A stretch of DNA of 7,323 nucleotides from Nitrososphaerota archaeon (GTDB lineage: Archaea; Thermoproteota; Nitrososphaeria; Nitrososphaerales; UBA57). The DNA lies in the NCBI GenBank assembly GCA_016180375.1, contig JACPBJ010000092.1, forward strand, positions 1 through 7,323. The letters run 5' to 3'. This document shows, piece after piece, positions 5,233-7,323 of the stretch. The notes below the pieces were generated by a model that was not told the DNA's origin, ran no database searches, and was given only the letters and a program-made list of their open reading frames with translations. The position numbers were made by a program, and so were the translations under genes. Position 1 is the first letter of the stretch; every line of letters starts with the position of its first letter.

Positions 5233-5761
5233 AATGCTAATTTATTGCTAATCTCGGATTAGTGAGTAGAGTATTGAGATGTGAAATTTACGGGCTTTTC
5301 TTATTTCTAGCCTAAATTGAATGCAAAAGTCCCAATCCCATTTACTACAATGCCGGACCCAAAGAAATAGTAAGTGATTGAACCATAGAATCTTGGCCAG
5401 AAAACAGGGGAGAGTCGCGCGGAGTACTATGTCGAAGCGGAACAACAGGAACGAATATTGAGAATATTATGAGAACAACTATAGCCATTCCCCATTTCTT
5501 TTTCGACATATGTACTACAACTTCTAATATTTAGGAGGGGAGGAAAATAAGTGTAAAATATGTTCTGTCTCTACGTGCCTCGAACAATAACGGTTCAGGA
5601 TCATATAGCATCTATATTTGGGTGGTTGATTTATTTTGACGCCACCGGTCGGACAAGGATCAGATTTGATCCAAGATTAGGACTCGAATGTCTAGGAATT
5701 TAAGCCAGGAACCTCCCTCGATTTATCCGATCACAGTTTGGACGGATATATATGACTACCA

Positions 5762-6370
5762 ATGCATCATGACTATAGAGCTTCAATATCCATAGGGCAA
5801 GGAAAGGTCGATACAATAACAAGGATCGTATCGACCTTCTTTTATCTGAGCGGCATCCTTGGGGCAGCCTCTCTGATAATGGGAATGGCTTGGTTTCTCT
5901 TTTCTCCTCTCGACCAATTTCTGGTCGGCGAATTTCCCGTACGCTGGGTAATTTTTTCGGTCATTGGCATATTGGCACCGTTTGTACCAACCCTTGTTAG
6001 CGGAGGGATAACTATTCTCTTTCCAATTGCAGGGATATTTTTATACTGGGTAACTGGGCATTGGCTATCACGGTCGCTCATGATAGGAGGGGCTGCAGGA
6101 ATAATCCTCCTTGCATCAGACATTCTATTCAGCCTACCACTTCTGATGCCTACCTTCTGTTATGGCGGACACTGCCAAAGTGGGATGATAGATCTTTCGA
6201 TCCATGAAGAGCAGATCACATATCTGATATCCGTTCACAGACTGAGCGAAGCCGAGGCTGTGCGCGTCGTCACTTTGGAATTCATTAGCAGGATACTCGT
6301 AGTTGGCACTATGGCCATCAATTTGGTCGTTCTTGCATTGACTCTAAGAGTATGGAAAAAGCTGCTATAG
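5762..6370 (+). CDS. Five-helix integral membrane protein of unknown function (202 aa)
   Basis: I recognise no family. Hydrophobic segments suggest five membrane helices at about residues 22-47, 62-79, 81-99, 105-130 and 176-197. The N terminus (1-21) is polar, and the last residues (RVWKKLL) are basic, which would favour a cytoplasmic C terminus. Between helices 4 and 5 lies a loop of about 45 residues with Cys133 and Cys138 (CX4C: CYGGHC), then an acidic helix with IHEEQITYLISVHRLSEAEAVRVV (147-170). If that loop faces outward the cysteines could form a disulfide; otherwise they could bind metal. ATG at 5762 keeps the first helix whole; the next in-frame ATG (5879) would cut into it. The promoter is unclear: GATATATATG (5745-5754) is too close, predicting a start inside the gene, whereas TTTAT at 5722-5726 gives a leader of about 12 bases. 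The gene stands alone between two long non-coding stretches. Confidence 0.8.
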   Translation: MHHDYRASISIGQGKVDTITRIVSTFFYLSGILGAASLIMGMAWFLFSPLDQFLVGEFPVRWVIFSVIGILAPFVPTLVSGGITILFPIAGIFLYWVTGHWLSRSLMIGGAAGIILLASDILFSLPLLMPTFCYGGHCQSGMIDLSIHEEQITYLISVHRLSEAEAVRVVTLEFISRILVVGTMAINLVVLALTLRVWKKLL

Positions 6371-6429
6371 AATGATATCATTGTTATTGACATGCTCTTG
6401 TCAAAAAGTATTAGAAGAAAGGTATTTTT
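6371..6429 (+). terminator. Probable terminator region of the membrane-protein gene
   Basis: Directly after the TAG stop is the perfect 12-base palindrome AATGATATCATT (6371-6382). It is followed by a hairpin TTGACA (6387-6392) with TGTCAA (6399-6404) around a 6-base loop. A T-run TATTTTTCTT (6423-6432) comes 18 bases later. Archaeal termination mostly needs a T-run, with the hairpin optional, so the T-run is the strongest part. Confidence 0.45.
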
Positions 6430-6890
6430 CTTACTTGAGGGTTCTGTTAACTTGTCGTCATCTCAGCAGTCCTATTTGTGAGATCGGCGTGCTCGTTGTA
6501 CTGTGTGGATTAGGTATTCGCAGCCACACCCAAAAGCTAGGAACCTGAGCAAACCATTACCATATACTAGCCATCTTTGCATTTGAGTGACATAGGCATT
6601 TACATCTAGCAGAATTACACTGGAAATGCTCCGTGTGGTAACACTGTGAGGAGAGAATCCTAGTAAAGGCTACCATATTGGTCGAAACGACTTTCATTAT
6701 TCCACCCCTAAAAAGTGGGTAGATGTTGAAATTTCGTTCACTATCCTCACTAGCTTAAGATAACCATGAATCCAATCGCCTAACTTATTGCGAGTTTGTG
6801 CTACCCTTCTTTGGTCATTCGCTTTCATGTATTTTATACACTGATAGTAACGTATATTACTTCACATATAGGTATATCGATGATAAATGA
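6430..6890. other. Non-coding stretch with several hairpin-forming segments
   Basis: No protein frame of note, tRNA or rRNA is visible. Foldable pairs are GTGTGG (6503-6508) with CCACAC (6524-6529); ACAC-T-GGA (6617-6624) with TCCGTGT (6630-6636) around AATGC, which G-U pairs extend to 6614-6639; GTCG (6681-6684) with CGAC (6688-6691); and ACCCCT (6704-6709) with AGTGGGT (6714-6720), one bulged T, around an AAAA loop. GTGAGGA (6646-6652) can pair with TCCTCAC (6744-6750) and enclose the last two. Further right are the dyads TGTAT/ATACA (6827-6839) and AGTAA/TTACT (6846-6861), ahead of the next gene. Confidence 0.45.
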
Positions 6891-6900
6891 TTAAATATTA
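6891..6900 (+). promoter_or_regulatory. TATA-like box for the gene at 6922
   Basis: TTAAATATTA is centred about 26 bases before TTG at 6922, the spacing expected for a leaderless transcript starting at the initiation codon. The whole stretch 6840-6920 is AT-rich, and ATTTAATTA (6902-6910) is a nearby alternative, so the exact box is uncertain. Confidence 0.4.
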
Positions 6901-6921
6901 CATTTAATTACCTACTATAAG

Positions 6922-7323
6922 TTGGATTTGCCAAGCAAATACCCCTCTATACCCGCCGCAGTAGTGTCTATAATAACACACAACCAAGCTGTTTATGAGT
7001 GTATCAGACAGAAAATAATCAACTATCACGCTCTGGCGGCAAACATAAAATCCGATGTTGAGAGACTAGCGGGAAGGCCTACAAGTATAAACACGATCGT
7101 AGTTGCGATTATGAGGTTTTCTAATACAATAACTGAAGTAAGGAAAGCTGAACCCTTGCTCATTCTAAGGGACGCCCGAATCACGCTGGCCAGTGATGTG
7201 GTAGATGTGACTATTAAGGCCAGGAAATCTGAATTATTTCAAATCGTAAAGAAGCTAGCTGAGTTGTCATCCAGCCTAAATGAGCCCACTCATCTATTCC
7301 AACTTTCAAACTCAATCAAACTG
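6922..7323 (+). CDS. N-terminal part of an uncharacterised archaeal protein, possibly ACT-domain type (runs off the edge)
   Basis: An open frame of 134 codons runs without a stop to the end of the window, so the C terminus is missing. No ATG lies between the preceding in-frame stop (6892-6894) and the coherent protein sequence. TTG at 6922 gives MDLPSKYPSIPAAVVSIITH; TTG at 6928 is two codons on. The region YECIRQKIINYHALAANIKS (25-44), then DVERLAGRPTSINTIVVAIMRF (45-66), looks like a compact helical, perhaps winged-helix-like, unit. LLILRDARITLASDVVDVTI (79-98) then begins an alternating beta pattern followed by a helix (SELFQIVKKLAELSS, 103-117), as in an ACT-like sensor domain. From memory, Thaumarchaeota carry many proteins of this shape, some annotated as ACT-domain amino-acid regulators; I could not confirm the family. 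Its role here is unknown, and there is no neighbour within 550 bases. Confidence 0.75.
   Translation, partial: MDLPSKYPSIPAAVVSIITHNQAVYECIRQKIINYHALAANIKSDVERLAGRPTSINTIVVAIMRFSNTITEVRKAEPLLILRDARITLASDVVDVTIKARKSELFQIVKKLAELSSSLNEPTHLFQLSNSIKL

Larger units (their letters stand above)
4980..5761. other. Long non-coding stretch with short repeats
   Basis: No convincing protein gene, tRNA or rRNA is visible between the rps15 promoter and the membrane protein. The stretch holds an AT-rich patch (5048-5072), a CTAGT/ACTAG inverted repeat (5029-5033 and 5042-5046), and a GC-run hairpin pairing CCCCTGC (5131-5137) with GCTGGGG (5148-5154), one mismatch. There is also the repeat cluster at 5162-5232, a tandem GAATATT pair (5453-5459 and 5462-5468) and a purine run GGAGGGGAGG (5533-5542). 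A 65-codon minus-strand frame at 5248-5445 starts with TTG and has an unlikely Trp/Phe/Arg-rich composition. A 47-codon + frame at 5560-5703 is treated under findings. Confidence 0.6.

Noticed and set aside
5248..5445. 65-codon minus-strand frame in the long non-coding stretch
   Set aside because: TTG start, no ribosome site, and an erratic Phe/Trp/Arg-rich sequence with no family resemblance.
5676..5700. GACTCGAATGTC, another T-arm-like sequence
   Set aside because: Only a 3-bp stem with a 6-base loop and no partner arms.
4914..5761. Mobile element or integration scar
   Set aside because: No transposase or integrase fragment, no terminal inverted repeats with flanking duplication, and no tRNA target are visible.
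5842..6123. 93-codon minus-strand frame
   Set aside because: Antisense to the membrane protein, whose hydrophobic helices give the coherent reading.

Overview
The window looks like a chromosomal segment of an archaeon, most likely a Thaumarchaeota (Nitrososphaeria) member. The evidence is an archaeal-length uS15 with its N-terminal basic extension, a KEOPS Pcc1 subunit, a GAN/RecJ-like DHH protein, TTTATATA-type TATA boxes about 26 bases before starts, frequent TTG starts with few Shine-Dalgarno sites, and small Cys-rich or unknown proteins of a kind I associate with that lineage. The lineage call comes from recall of families, not from a search.

Layout. Positions 1-252 are non-coding and hold a strong TATA box and a foldable leader. 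A small unknown gene (253-534, +) converges on nth, endonuclease III (558-1202, -). nth is divergent from an 84-aa four-cysteine protein (1277-1531, +), and one palindromic TATA box (1246-1253) sits at the right distance for both. That small gene overlaps by 4 bases the 3' end of a four-gene minus-strand operon transcribed in the order rps15 (4913-4464), DHH/RecJ-like (4445-3048), pcc1 (3051-2803) and serS (2802-1528). The operon genes are separated by 18 bases, a 4-base ATGA overlap and a 0-base junction, so they are probably co-transcribed and translationally coupled.

The operon links translation and information processing: a small-subunit ribosomal protein, a DHH nuclease or replication-associated protein, a subunit of the t6A tRNA-modification complex, and seryl-tRNA synthetase. 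Nth adds base-excision repair next door.

The right part is sparse. About 850 bases (4914-5761) have no convincing gene, only short repeats. Then come a solitary 202-aa membrane protein of unknown function (5762-6370, +) followed by hairpins and a T-run, about 550 non-coding bases with several hairpin-forming segments, and the start of a protein that runs off the right edge (6922 onward, +). I see no transposase, integrase, CRISPR array, tRNA or rRNA.

I did not find an unmistakable new system. The best leads are the altered catalytic motifs of the DHH protein, the shared palindromic promoter, a GC palindrome inside serS that may terminate the opposing gene, and possible structured RNAs at 110-196 and 6614-6750.
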